Counted from the first letter of the stretch, positions 8,901 to 17,112 are shown. The stretch: 20,309 nt of DNA from Prevotella sp. UBA7782 (GCA_002480935.1 DLDC01000160.1:1-20309), one strand, 5' to 3'. Numbers and translations are program-made. The notes: a model not told the origin generated them from the letters alone.

Positions 8901-8989
8901 ACACGCTCAAACGGGCATTTTGAGGCTTCAAAACGGGCACTTTTGCAACGCAAAAGCGGCCATTTTGCAGTGCAAAACAGCCGCTTCTG
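8901..8989. repeat. Degenerate 22-bp tandem repeat array A (4 units)
   Basis: Units lie at 8901-8922, 8923-8945, 8946-8967 and 8968-8989 (22, 23, 22, 22 bp). Each has the pattern CAAAA, a GC-rich core such as CGGGCAC, then TTTTG. The five bases or so between TTTTG and the next CAAAA make a second short inverted repeat, for example TTTTG-CAACG-CAAAA. There are no unique spacers and no coding potential. The unit resembles those of array B at 18761-18893. It lies about 105 bp past the aminotransferase stop and about 165 bp upstream of the topB promoter. Confidence 0.75.
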
Positions 8990-9038
8990 AAAGTTGGAAT
9001 GTAACCCTATGATTGCTAATGTGTTAAGCTTTTCTTGC

Positions 9039-9068
9039 TCATTCACCCTTCTTCGGTTTGGAGAATGA
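9039..9068. terminator. Hairpin downstream of the aminotransferase gene, possible terminator
   Basis: TCATTC at 9039-9044 pairs with GAATGA at 9063-9068, extended inward by CC/GG after one A-A mismatch, with a loop of about 12 nt. It begins about 25 nt past the aminotransferase stop at 9094. A T-run follows only on the plus strand (9072-9077), which has no upstream gene; on the minus strand the hairpin lacks a T-tract. A terminator for the aminosugar operon is possible but weak. Confidence 0.3.
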
Positions 9069-9093
9069 AGCTTTTTTGAAACAATTTTACAGA

Positions 9094-10212
9094 TTATCTT
9101 ACCGCCCCATCCATGCTTTTGCCGAATAAATTCACAGCAGTTATCAGCTGTTCAACCTCCCTGTCGGTCATGGTTTGGTTGCATGGCAGGCTCAGTTCCT
9201 CATGATGTATGCGCTCGGTGATAGGGTATGAGCGGTTGTTCCATTCGCTGTAGGCCTGCTGTTTGTGCGGTGGAATGGGGTAGTGTATCATGGTTTGGAT
9301 GCCCTTCTCCCTCAGATACTGTTGCAGCAAGTTGCGTTGTTTACAGAAAATGGGATAGATGTGGTACACGTTGTCGGCCTCCCGGTCGGTGGGTATGTAT
9401 ATCTCATCGTTTGTTATGCCTTCATTCAGCATCTTGCCTATCTGCTTTCGGCGGTTGTTCTCCTCATCCAGATACTTCAACTTCACGCTCAGCACAGCGG
9501 CTTGCAGTTCGTCTATGCGACTGTTAATACCCTTATAAGGGAACACATACTTTTGCGAAGAGCCGTAATTAGCCAGTGCATGTAGGGTGTGTGCAAGCTT
9601 TTCGTCGTTTGTGGTCACGGCTCCGGCATCGCCCAATGCCCCCAGATTCTTGCCTGGATAGAAGCTATGGGCGGCAGCATCGCCCAAACTGCCCGTGTGT
9701 CTGCCCTGAAAGGTGCAGCCATGAGCCTGCGCGTTGTCTTCTATCAGCTTGAGGTTATGTCGCCTGCAGATGTCTTTTATCTTCTCTGTATAGGCACATC
9801 GCCCATAGAGATGTACTATCATGATGGCCTTGGTGCGTGGGGTGATATGCTCCTCGATGCGATCTGGGTCTATCTCCAGCGTCTCCCATCGCGGCTCTAC
9901 CAATATAGGCGTGAGCCCGTTGCTGCTGATAGACAGTATGGTGGCTATGTATGTGTTGGCCGGTACTATCACTTCGTCGCCCTCGTGCATCGTTCCTAAT
10001 GTCTTATAAGCCATCAATATGAGCCGTAAGGCATCCAGTCCGTTGCCGCAGCCCACGCAATATCGTGTGCCTATATAGTTGGCATATTGCTCTTCAAAGG
10101 TCTGTGTGGCCTCGCCTCGCAAGTACCATCCGCTTTCTATAACGCGGTTCACAGCCTCTTCTATTTCTTTTAGGTGCGCCTGAGTGACCTTTTTGAGTGA
10201 GAGATATTCCAT
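9094..10212 (-). CDS. fdtB: DegT/DnrJ/EryC1/StrS-family sugar aminotransferase, FdtB/QdtB-like
   Basis: PLP-dependent aminotransferase, 372 residues from the ATG at 10212. The PLP-binding lysine is K188 in [14 protein letters not shown], with the ring-nitrogen aspartate D159 in [14 protein letters not shown] near 86-91 is also typical. The [15 protein letters not shown] motif is characteristic of enzymes that transaminate dTDP-3-keto-6-deoxyhexoses (FdtB, QdtB). With RmlB and an FdtA-like ketoisomerase in the same operon, the likely product is dTDP-3-amino-3,6-dideoxy-galactose or -glucose. An in-frame ATG at 10239 lies inside the upstream gene; the start at 10212 shares one base with that gene's stop (TAATG) and gives the usual MEYLSL beginning, so it was chosen. 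It is the last gene of the run. Confidence 0.85.
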   Translation of the reverse strand: MEYLSLKKVTQAHLKEIEEAVNRVIESGWYLRGEATQTFEEQYANYIGTRYCVGCGNGLDALRLILMAYKTLGTMHEGDEVIVPANTYIATILSISSNGLTPILVEPRWETLEIDPDRIEEHITPRTKAIMIVHLYGRCAYTEKIKDICRRHNLKLIEDNAQAHGCTFQGRHTGSLGDAAAHSFYPGKNLGALGDAGAVTTNDEKLAHTLHALANYGSSQKYVFPYKGINSRIDELQAAVLSVKLKYLDEENNRRKQIGKMLNEGITNDEIYIPTDREADNVYHIYPIFCKQRNLLQQYLREKGIQTMIHYPIPPHKQQAYSEWNNRSYPITERIHHEELSLPCNQTMTDREVEQLITAVNLFGKSMDGAVR

Positions 10213-11864
10213 TATTTCTTTGTTTCCTTTGGTTTCCACAGTTCATAATCCTGCCATTTCCATATCCTCGAATACGTAGCCTTGCTGCGCAGTATGGTTG
10301 TCAGCTCGCGGTCTTTGGGCGTTAGCTGGGCCTTGTTGATGAGCAGGTAGGGCATCACTCCCGTGATTTTTTGTGCATCAGACACGTAGGCCTGGCACAT
10401 GCTTATCGATGAGTAGAGGGTGGCATATACCCCAAACGGTTTGCAATCGAGCAGGGAGATGAGCGGTATGTTGAAGTTACAGATGAGGTAACTGCCCTTG
10501 GGCAGCACGCCGTTCAGCCTACTTGTCAGAGCGTTGAGCGTGTCGGCGTTTTGCTGCGTGGTGTAGATGTGCCGCGTCAGGGTGCTATTGAGGGCGTAAC
10601 GACATTCTATTCGGTTGCCGTCTTCCATCATAGGCCTCTTCACGTCGGTGTAGAGCAGAGCCAGAAAGATGCCTGCCAGGGTCACGATGCGGGCTCGGGC
10701 GTGCAGCCGTTGTTGGTCTGAAGCTGCTGGCAGCCAGCTGCTTTTCAGCGTGAAGAGGGCCATGGGCAGAGGTAAGAAGGCCAAGTCTTGCCCTATAAAT
10801 TCTGGTCCTCCGTTGGTGCCTATGGGCAAAAAGAGCGGTTGAAACATGGCTAGAGCGAGCAAAGAGCCTTGCTCGGGCTGCTTATCGGGCTGGGCGATGA
10901 CTGCCAAAAAGGCCAGCCAGCAGATGCCTACCGTGATGTTTGACGTGGGCTCATGGAAGTAAACGCAGAACACGATGGCTGCTGCCAGCACGAGGGATAG
11001 GGCGTAGTGCATGGCCTTCACCGTGGTTCGACGGTTCAGAATAATATATATAAGGTATAGGAATATGATGACTGCGATGCCCTGAACCTGGCCTTTGTAT
11101 ATGCCGTATAGTCCGAACAGCACGTTTTTTAGGTTGTGTGGGTCGTCGGCATTGCTGCTCATACCTGTCAGGCTGTTCACTGTGAGCCTGAGCACATCAC
11201 CCATTCCCGTGGCAAAGATGATGGCCACGGCAGTTGCAATGCCTAATAAGGCTCCGGTGAAGAAGCCTGTTAACATCTTCAGAGGGGTGCATGGCCGGCG
11301 CATCCATGCCGTGATGATGATGGCATAGAAGGGCAATGCGAGGAAAGTGAGGTTGGTTAAGCGGAAGAAGATGGCTATGCCTGCCATGCAGCCAGACACC
11401 ATGTACCAAGCCAGGGCGCGCTTACTGCCGGTCAAGGCTTGGTGCATGGCTAGCAAGGAGAGTATGAGCCATAGGGCAGAATAGTCGTTATAGTTTATTT
11501 CGGCATAGCTTCCTTGCTGCGCAAGGGTGGTCATGGCAAGGGCTATGATGAGGTATCGCCACGGCAGATAGCGCTTGAGGTAAACAAACAATATGGCTTG
11601 CAGAACCATGAACCACACCACGCGCATGACGCGCAGGGCGTAATAGCCGTGCAGATGCAGAGTTTCTGTGAGCCAACCGGTGCACTCATAGCTCATGAGC
11701 CACTGCCCAAGGAAGAACGAAGGGCGTGGTTCGGCATTGAAATACTGATAGCCTGACATGTACATACCAATGTCGAGGAACGAAAATCCCTGCATGGCAT
11801 GAAGCAAAAGCCAGGCAGCTGAAAACAGAAAAGCTACTAAGGTGACGGTGCTTTGCTTGGTCAT
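10212..11864 (-). CDS. Polytopic membrane protein, GT-C glycosyltransferase-like
   Basis: A 550-residue protein with roughly ten or more hydrophobic segments over residues 1-415, followed by a soluble C-terminal part of about 135 residues ending in lysines. After the first membrane segment comes [14 protein letters not shown] (D31), resembling the first periplasmic loop of GT-C enzymes, which transfer sugars from polyprenyl-phosphate donors and carry an acidic residue there. ArnT/PMT/EpsG-like proteins share this outline, but no family is firmly recognised. It starts 4 nt after the acyltransferase stop and ends overlapping the aminotransferase start by 1 nt. Given its neighbours, it may add or export an aminosugar-containing glycan. 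Membrane location is clear; function is inference. Confidence 0.65.
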   Translation of the reverse strand: MTKQSTVTLVAFLFSAAWLLLHAMQGFSFLDIGMYMSGYQYFNAEPRPSFFLGQWLMSYECTGWLTETLHLHGYYALRVMRVVWFMVLQAILFVYLKRYLPWRYLIIALAMTTLAQQGSYAEINYNDYSALWLILSLLAMHQALTGSKRALAWYMVSGCMAGIAIFFRLTNLTFLALPFYAIIITAWMRRPCTPLKMLTGFFTGALLGIATAVAIIFATGMGDVLRLTVNSLTGMSSNADDPHNLKNVLFGLYGIYKGQVQGIAVIIFLYLIYIILNRRTTVKAMHYALSLVLAAAIVFCVYFHEPTSNITVGICWLAFLAVIAQPDKQPEQGSLLALAMFQPLFLPIGTNGGPEFIGQDLAFLPLPMALFTLKSSWLPAASDQQRLHARARIVTLAGIFLALLYTDVKRPMMEDGNRIECRYALNSTLTRHIYTTQQNADTLNALTSRLNGVLPKGSYLICNFNIPLISLLDCKPFGVYATLYSSISMCQAYVSDAQKITGVMPYLLINKAQLTPKDRELTTILRSKATYSRIWKWQDYELWKPKETKK

Positions 11865-11868
11865 AACA

Positions 11869-12813
11869 TCATTCTATATCCCATTCATACCAGTCGTAGC
11901 AGATGCCCCGGCCTCCGAAACCCTCCTTCTGATATATCAAAGAGGTGTTGAGAATGGAGCCGTCTTGCTCGGTTGACTTGCCAAAATCGAAGTAAGTGAA
12001 GCCGGTTAAGTCTTCATGTAGTATCTTGTTATATATGGCATCGATGACCCGTAAGTGCTTGCCCTCATCGTTGGCAGATATGTATTGGGCGTGCGCAACG
12101 GTGGGCGTGAGGTAGAGAACGGTGCCTCCGATGACCACACCTGCTTTCTTGGCTACATAAAGACGGATGTTATTGGGAAAGCGGCTCTTGAGTAACAAAA
12201 TCTCATCCAGGCTATGCACGGGCTTTGCACCGTACTTATGGTTGAGGTTATAGTTGAGTACCTGCCAAAAGCCCGCCCACTCTTGGCTGTCAGCCTCTAT
12301 CTCTACATGGTTGTTTCGTGCCCTGTTGATGCCATATTTACGGTCTCTGCTCCACTTGAGCTGGCTGTTCATGCATATCGTAGACGATATGTTTCGGTCG
12401 GCCAGACGGGCGTTGCAGGTGCGGAAGATGGCATATAAGTCTTCTTCAGAAGGTAGCCGGTGATAGATGTGAGGAATGCATTTATAGGTTACATGACGTA
12501 TGCCCAGGCTCTTCAGAAAGGCGTTCATCTCGCTGAAGAGGGTTACTGTCTCGTCTGCGGTGTTATGCTCGTTCATGATAAGACCGCCGTAAGTGAGTCC
12601 CTGATGCGAGTAGAGCGTGTCGCCTTTGCGATTGGCCGGCAGCACAGCATGTAGCTTTCCGTTCTTGTAGAAGAGCAGAGAGCAGTCTGTAAAGCGGTCG
12701 CTGTGATAGTCCATGTAGTCGCGAAGAAGGAGGAAAGTGCCGTTTTTGGATGTGCCCACAAAGCGGTTCCATTCGTCTTTATCGCTCTTTTCATACAGCT
12801 TAATGTCAAACAT
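11869..12813 (-). CDS. FemAB/GNAT-type acyltransferase in aminosugar operon
   Basis: A 314-residue protein with the look of the Acetyltransf_6/FemAB-like GNAT group found in polysaccharide clusters. Visible: N-terminal half with KNGKLHAVLPANRKGDTLYS, a middle MNSQLKWSRDRKYGINRAR region, and a C-terminal second GNAT-like half with VAKKAGVVIGGTVLYL, AQYISANDEGK and FDFGKSTEQDGSI. Related proteins move an acyl or aminoacyl group onto an amine. The 3-amino sugar made by the flanking enzymes is a natural candidate acceptor, since no hexapeptide-repeat FdtC/QdtC acetyltransferase is present. The frame is open to 13002, but that extension lies inside the fdtA-like gene; the ATG at 12813 (MFDIKLYE) gives an 8-nt overlap and was chosen. 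Function is inferred. Confidence 0.7.
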   Translation of the reverse strand: MFDIKLYEKSDKDEWNRFVGTSKNGTFLLLRDYMDYHSDRFTDCSLLFYKNGKLHAVLPANRKGDTLYSHQGLTYGGLIMNEHNTADETVTLFSEMNAFLKSLGIRHVTYKCIPHIYHRLPSEEDLYAIFRTCNARLADRNISSTICMNSQLKWSRDRKYGINRARNNHVEIEADSQEWAGFWQVLNYNLNHKYGAKPVHSLDEILLLKSRFPNNIRLYVAKKAGVVIGGTVLYLTPTVAHAQYISANDEGKHLRVIDAIYNKILHEDLTGFTYFDFGKSTEQDGSILNTSLIYQKEGFGGRGICYDWYEWDIE

Positions 12814-13213
12814 GGACTTTTCGCACATACTGAATGAATTCGTCATAGTCTCTGATATAGTCCTCTTCTGAGAAGTGTTCAGACGCCAGCACCAGGCACA
12901 CGGAACCCGTGGAGAAGTCCTCCAGCGTGCGCCAGATGCCCGTTCCGACGTATAATCCCTCGTAGGGATGGTTGAGATAATGTGTTTCGCGCTCGCTGCC
13001 ATTGTCGAGCGTAACGCTGAAAGAGCCGCTCACGGCAATGATAAACTCCTCACATTGCCGGTGAGCATGGCCACCCCGGCTCTCGCCGGAGGGTATATCG
13101 TAAGTCCAATACACCCTTTTTACGCCGAAAGGCACCAGCCTTTGCTCTTCGGCAAAGGTGAGGTTGCCTCTCTGGTCGATGATTTTGGGCAGCTCTATAA
13201 TCCTTCCTATCAT
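12806..13213 (-). CDS. fdtA: dTDP-4-keto-6-deoxyglucose 3,4-ketoisomerase, FdtA/QdtA-like
   Basis: A 135-residue single-domain cupin of the WxcM/FdtA family. It moves the keto group of dTDP-4-keto-6-deoxy-glucose from C4 to C3, making the substrate for the aminotransferase. Motifs: DQRGNLTF at 13-20, [11 protein letters not shown] at 31-41, [11 protein letters not shown] at 46-56, and the C-terminal [18 protein letters not shown]49 and H51 in GGHAH match the catalytic pair known from Aneurinibacillus FdtA, at the same numbers. The RG pair at 15-16 looks more like FdtA (galacto product) than QdtA (gluco product), a weak inference from memory. The start overlaps the purT stop by 4 nt (ATGA). 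Confidence 0.88.
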   Translation of the reverse strand: MIGRIIELPKIIDQRGNLTFAEEQRLVPFGVKRVYWTYDIPSGESRGGHAHRQCEEFIIAVSGSFSVTLDNGSERETHYLNHPYEGLYVGTGIWRTLEDFSTGSVCLVLASEHFSEEDYIRDYDEFIQYVRKVHV

Positions 13214-14391
13214 TTCTCCATGTATGGATCAGTGCCTAAAACAGTCTTTGCGAGCCTCTTGGCCTTATCGCGCAAGGCGTCCATATCGGCTCCCAGCTCG
13301 TCGTAGCACAGCACTACGCCCATGCGACGGCCGCGGTGTGCAACTGGCTTTCCGAATATTCTGACGCGTGAACGGTCTTCGCTGCACACGTCAAGAAGAT
13401 TATATTCCAGGGGCTTATCACTCTCCTTGGGCGACAATACCACTGCCGAGCAGCCGCAATGCTCAAGGTGTATGGCCGGAATAGGCAGGCCCATGACGGC
13501 GCGGAAGTGCAGTTCAAACTCGCTGAAGTTGGTGGTATGGCCCAGCGTAACCATGCCCGTGTCGTGCGGACGGGGACTTAGCTCAGAGAAAATTACCTCA
13601 CCTTGCTTGGTCAGGAAGAACTCCACGCCCCATATACCGTAGCCTGTGAGGGCCTTGGTTACCTTATCTGCCATCTCTTCGGCCTTTTTCAGGGCATCCT
13701 CTTTGATGGTGTATGGTTGCCAGCTCTCGCGATAGTCGCCTCCCTTCTGCCTGTGGCCGATGGGCGGGCAGAACAATGTGGGACCGTTTTTCTGCGTCAC
13801 TGTGAGCAGCGTAAACTCTGATTCGAAGTCTATAAACTCCTCTATGATGACCTCTTTCACATCTCCTCGCGCGCCCTCCATGGCGTTTTTGAAGGCAGCT
13901 TGCAGCTCTTCGTCGTTGTGCACATAGCTTTGTCCGTGCCCGCTTGAGCTCATCAAGGGCTTCACCACGCAGGGGAAGCCGATGGTATCGGCAGCTTTCT
14001 TAAACTCATCGAAGGTCTTTGCATAGAAGTACTTGGCTGTTCGGATGCCCAGTTCCTTGGCTGCCAGGTCGCGAATAGCCCTTCTGTTCATGGTGAAGTT
14101 AACGGCCCGGGCCGACGGAGTGACCTGAATGCCCTCTTGCTCATAGCTGATGAGCCTCTCGGTGCGTATGGCTTCTATCTCCGGAACAATGATGTCGGGC
14201 TTGTGCTTGGCTACGACGGCATCCAGCTGGTCGCCGTCCAGCATGTCGATTACTTCCCTTTCGTCGGCCACCTGCATGGCCGGAGCGTCGTTATAGTGGT
14301 CGCAGGCAATGACATATTGCCCAGCACGCTTGGCAGCAATGGCAAATTCCTTGCCCAGTTCGCCTGATCCAAGCAGCATGATTTTCTTCAT
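13210..14391 (-). CDS. purT: Formate-dependent phosphoribosylglycinamide formyltransferase PurT
   Basis: ATP-grasp enzyme that makes formyl-GAR from GAR, formate and ATP in purine synthesis, an alternative to the folate-dependent PurN. It has 393 residues against 392 in E. coli. Visible: N-terminal [23 protein letters not shown] and [26 protein letters not shown] in the ATP-grasp region; [15 protein letters not shown], a PurT signature with metal-binding residues; and a C-terminal [18 protein letters not shown] segment. It sits between the sigma-region-4-like gene (24 nt upstream) and the fdtA-like gene (4-nt overlap), so it is translated in step with sugar genes with no obvious metabolic link. 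Confidence 0.96.
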   Translation of the reverse strand: MKKIMLLGSGELGKEFAIAAKRAGQYVIACDHYNDAPAMQVADEREVIDMLDGDQLDAVVAKHKPDIIVPEIEAIRTERLISYEQEGIQVTPSARAVNFTMNRRAIRDLAAKELGIRTAKYFYAKTFDEFKKAADTIGFPCVVKPLMSSSGHGQSYVHNDEELQAAFKNAMEGARGDVKEVIIEEFIDFESEFTLLTVTQKNGPTLFCPPIGHRQKGGDYRESWQPYTIKEDALKKAEEMADKVTKALTGYGIWGVEFFLTKQGEVIFSELSPRPHDTGMVTLGHTTNFSEFELHFRAVMGLPIPAIHLEHCGCSAVVLSPKESDKPLEYNLLDVCSEDRSRVRIFGKPVAHRGRRMGVVLCYDELGADMDALRDKAKRLAKTVLGTDPYMEK

Positions 14392-14415
14392 TTTCGTCTT
14401 AATTTGGTATGTTTC

Positions 14416-14709
14416 TTATACTTTATTCTTTATCATTTGCCACTCAGGAGTAACAGCCAGCTTGCGCAAACAGGTCTCAATGACTTGTTGCATCACTTCT
14501 GCTGTCACGCCATAATGTGCGGCCAGGCTGTCGAGCGACTGCACTTGGTTGCCGAAGAGGCCGTAATATTGAGTGAGAACCTGCTCGTCTGCCACTGTGA
14601 GCAGCTTCAGTAGGCTTCGCACATAGCCCTCTGTCTTAGGGTCGATGAGGTGAGATGCCTTCCCCATGTGTATGAGAAAGCGCTGCAACTCGCTAGAGAG
14701 TGCGTCCAT
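14416..14709 (-). CDS. Small protein resembling sigma-70 region 4
   Basis: A 97-residue protein of unknown function. Residues 37-86 can be laid without gaps in the helix-turn-helix core along region 4 of housekeeping sigma factors: LTVADEQVLTQYYGL resembles LTPREAKVLRMRFGI, and SLDSLAAHYGVTAEVMQQ with a following CLRKL resembles the TLEEVG...VTRERIRQIE...ALRKL segment. The residues equivalent to E. coli sigma-70 R584, R586 and R588 are A, V and Q, so ordinary -35 contacts look lost, while E585 and Q589 are kept. The remaining 36 residues are probably helical. The chosen ATG at 14709 has AAGGA five bases upstream; an earlier in-frame ATG at 14736 would overlap rmlB by 44 nt instead of 17. The resemblance is by eye only. 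Confidence 0.6.
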   Translation of the reverse strand: MDALSSELQRFLIHMGKASHLIDPKTEGYVRSLLKLLTVADEQVLTQYYGLFGNQVQSLDSLAAHYGVTAEVMQQVIETCLRKLAVTPEWQMIKNKV

Positions 14710-15862
14710 GGCGGTCCTTTCCGTACATGATGTCATAGTACTTTTGATAGTCGCCAGACGTCACTTCCTTTATCCAATCCTGATGGCTGAGGTTCCAGTC
14801 GATGGTTTTCACGATGCCATCAGCAAACTTTGTCTCCGGATACCAGCCCAGTTCGTTCTTTATCTTCGTAGGATCGATGGCGTAACGTTTGTCGTGTCCG
14901 AGTCTGTCTGCCACATGTGTGATGAGCGAATCGTTTATCCAGCTGATATCTATGTCGCCGTTGGCGTCGCGAACGGGGTTTTTGAGGAGCTGACGGAGGC
15001 TCTTGTCGGCTTCCATTTTGTCGTGTATGGTCTTGATAATGAGCTTTACGATGTCGATGTTGGCCATTTCGTTATGTCCGCCCACGTTGTATACCTCGCC
15101 TGCTCGGCCGTTCCTGACCACCATGTCTATGGCTTTGCAATGGTCTTCTACATACAACCAGTCTCTCACATTGAGTCCTTCGCCATATACGGGGAGCTTC
15201 TTGCCCTCAAGAATGTTGTTGATGATGAGCGGAATGAGCTTTTCGGGGAAGTGATAGGGTCCGTAGTTGTTAGAGCAGCGTGTGATGCTTACAGGCATGT
15301 GATAGGTGTCTCTGTACGCCATGACAAAGAGGTCGGCGCTTGTTTTGCTTGCCGAGTAAGGGCTGTGAGGGCACACCGGCGTTTGCTCAGTGAAGAAACC
15401 GGTAGCTCCAAGCGAGCCATACACCTCGTCGGTAGACACTTGATGAAATCTCTTTCCGGCCTTCCATGTGGGATAACCGGCCTCATCCTTGCCTGTTGTC
15501 CATGCCTTTTTAGCAGCGTCAAGCAGGTTTTGGGTGCCCAGGATGTTGACGGAGAGGAAGAGTTGTGGGTCTTCTATAGAACGGTCTACGTGACTCTCGG
15601 CCGCGAAGTTCACCACATAGTCGATGTCATTCTCGGCAAACAGCTTGTCGGCGAGCGCCTTGTCGCGTATGTCACCCTTTACGAAGAAGCATCGTTTCTC
15701 GTCGATATCATCTTTTATCGTGCCCAGATTGCCGGCGTAAGTGAGTGCGTCGAGAATGATAATTCTCAGTCCTTCGTCGTTGGCATACTTCTTATGCAAC
15801 AAGTATTTGATGAAGTTTGAGCCGATAAAGCCTGCCGCTCCAGTAACGAGATAAGTATTCAT
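14693..15862 (-). CDS. rmlB: dTDP-glucose 4,6-dehydratase
   Basis: NAD-dependent short-chain dehydrogenase/reductase-family enzyme making dTDP-4-keto-6-deoxyglucose from dTDP-glucose. It has 389 residues. The NAD site GAAGFIGSNF is at 8-17, FAAESHVDRSI at 86-96, the catalytic triad region STDEVYGS at 143-150 (T144, D145, E146), and Y169-x3-K173 in YSASK. The C-terminal part has NVGGHNEMANID and DRLGHDKRYAIDPTKI, both typical of RmlB. It supplies the FdtA/FdtB-like enzymes three to six genes downstream. No rmlA, rmlC or rmlD is in the window, so the nucleotide sugar donor must come from elsewhere. It starts 42 nt after the phosphodiesterase gene and its end overlaps the next gene by 17 nt. Confidence 0.97.
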   Translation of the reverse strand: MNTYLVTGAAGFIGSNFIKYLLHKKYANDEGLRIIILDALTYAGNLGTIKDDIDEKRCFFVKGDIRDKALADKLFAENDIDYVVNFAAESHVDRSIEDPQLFLSVNILGTQNLLDAAKKAWTTGKDEAGYPTWKAGKRFHQVSTDEVYGSLGATGFFTEQTPVCPHSPYSASKTSADLFVMAYRDTYHMPVSITRCSNNYGPYHFPEKLIPLIINNILEGKKLPVYGEGLNVRDWLYVEDHCKAIDMVVRNGRAGEVYNVGGHNEMANIDIVKLIIKTIHDKMEADKSLRQLLKNPVRDANGDIDISWINDSLITHVADRLGHDKRYAIDPTKIKNELGWYPETKFADGIVKTIDWNLSHQDWIKEVTSGDYQKYYDIMYGKDRHGRTL

Positions 15863-15904
15863 GTTGATTCTTTATTTATTGATAATGTATGATTTTTTTT
15901 GTTT

Positions 15905-16414
15905 TTAAAGCACATTGTCGTGCCTTCCTAAAGTAATAACTTCGCAATCACTGAATTTATTGCCCTCAATGGTGAGTCTAACCAGTGTCCGCTCTTTCTG
16001 CCACCCCATCATTCCGGCTGCTCCGGGGTTGATGTGCAGCATGTTAAGTGCCTTGTCGAACTGCACCTTCAGTATGTGGCTGTGTCCACAAACAAAGAGG
16101 TTAGGCGGCGAAGCATAGAGCATCTTGATGACCGAACGGTCGTATTTGCCGGGATAACCGCCTATATGCTTGAGCAGAATGTCTGCGTCTTCGCACCTGA
16201 ACCTGAGTATCTCGCTATACCGCGCCCGCAAGTCGTAGTCGTCGCAGTTGCCATAAACAGCCCTGAAACGCGGCCCCAGCTGTTCGAATCTATCGGCTAG
16301 CTCCATGCTACCGATGTCGCCTGCGTGCCATATCTCATCGCATGAGCCGAGATATTCGGCATATTTATCGTCCCAGAAACCGTGCGTATCGCTTATAATA
16401 CCAATTTTCTTCAT
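15905..16414 (-). CDS. YfcE/MJ0936-family metallophosphoesterase
   Basis: A 169-residue calcineurin-like phosphoesterase of the small YfcE/MJ0936 type, normal length. Metal ligands are visible in order: D and H in ISDTHG at 7-12, D in HAGDIGS, N in YGNCDDYDLR, the histidine in GGYPG-containing HIGG, H in CGHSHILK, and the NPGAAG turn near the C terminus. Members hydrolyse phosphodiesters such as bis-pNPP in vitro, and the physiological substrate is unknown. It follows the cytidylate kinase-like gene by 66 nt and precedes rmlB by 42 nt. No role in the sugar pathway is evident. Confidence 0.88.
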   Translation of the reverse strand: MKKIGIISDTHGFWDDKYAEYLGSCDEIWHAGDIGSMELADRFEQLGPRFRAVYGNCDDYDLRARYSEILRFRCEDADILLKHIGGYPGKYDRSVIKMLYASPPNLFVCGHSHILKVQFDKALNMLHINPGAAGMMGWQKERTLVRLTIEGNKFSDCEVITLGRHDNVL

Positions 16415-16480
16415 CCTCTTTTATCGTGTTGCGAGGCTACAGCCACATGTCCGCCATGGTTCTGCTGGAGCCTCCAAGTC

Positions 16481-17110
16481 TTACAGGCCGAACCTTTTGC
16501 GTATGAAATCAGCCAGAAACTGCTCTGTTTGCTCAAGCCCCAGAATGCTCGAATTGACGCAGATGTCGTAGCTGCTGCTGTGTCCCCACTCCTTACCCGT
16601 ATAGAAGTTGTAGTATGAAGCGCGGTTGCTCTCTCCGTCGTTGATGAGCTTTCTGGCCTCGGCGCGGCTGATGTCTTTGCGCTTGCACACCGCTTTGATG
16701 CGGTCGTCCATCTTAGCTGAGATGAAGATGCTTAGCAAATTCTTCTTGTCGCGCAGTATATAGTCGGCCGTTCTGCCCACGAACACGCAGCTTCCTCCCT
16801 CCGCCGCCTTGCGAATAGCGTCGCTCTGAAACTGGTAGAGGCTCTCTTGCGAGAAGTTGTTGCGGTAATAGTCGTTTTCGCCAAAGAGGGGCACGTGCAT
16901 GTGGAAACGGCTTTTGAAGAATCCGCTGCGCTCATCGTTCTGCTCGAAAAACTTCTCGCAGAAGCCGCTCTCCTTGGCCGCTAGGTTCAGAAGTTCTCGG
17001 TCATAGAACGTGCATCCGAACTCCTGGGCCAGCATCTTGGCTATGATGCGTCCGCCAGACCCTATCTGCCGTCCCACGCTGAGTATGATTTGTGGCTTGT
17101 CGTTGCTCAT
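16481..17110 (-). CDS. Cytidylate kinase-like family protein
   Basis: A 209-residue protein of the cytidylate kinase-like family (Pfam Cytidylate_kin2 type). The N terminus has IILSVGRQIGSGGRIIAKMLA, where GRQIGSGG replaces the classical Walker A GxxGSGKS/T, followed by the family motif CTFYDRELLNLAAKE at 33-47. Later come CVFVGRTADYIL and a lid-like KRKDISRAEARKLI with arginines. Members are common in Bacteroidota and Firmicutes; true CMP kinase activity has not been shown for most to my knowledge, and this is probably not the essential Cmk. It starts 2 nt after the MATE gene stop, so the two are probably translated together. Confidence 0.82.
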   Translation of the reverse strand: MSNDKPQIILSVGRQIGSGGRIIAKMLAQEFGCTFYDRELLNLAAKESGFCEKFFEQNDERSGFFKSRFHMHVPLFGENDYYRNNFSQESLYQFQSDAIRKAAEGGSCVFVGRTADYILRDKKNLLSIFISAKMDDRIKAVCKRKDISRAEARKLINDGESNRASYYNFYTGKEWGHSSSYDICVNSSILGLEQTEQFLADFIRKRFGL

Positions 17111-17112
17111 AT

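Larger units (their letters stand above)
8678..9093. other. Intergenic region between the aminotransferase gene and topB
   Basis: These 416 bases hold no convincing coding sequence. From low to high they contain the topB promoter (8703-8734), about 165 bases without recognisable structure apart from a 5-bp hairpin (GCAGT/ACTGC, 8813-8829), a four-unit 22-bp repeat array (8901-8989), a short motif shared with the other large intergenic region (9007-9025), and a hairpin (9039-9068) just past the aminotransferase stop. Confidence 0.8.

Noticed and set aside
12814..13002. N-terminal extension of the FemAB-like gene to 13002
   Set aside because: The 63 extra residues lie inside the fdtA-like gene and look like an out-of-frame reading; the ATG at 12813 fits operon spacing.
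14666..15820. Plus-strand open frame of 384 codons
   Set aside because: Antisense shadow of rmlB and the small sigma-4-like gene; the composition of its translation looks random and no domain is seen.
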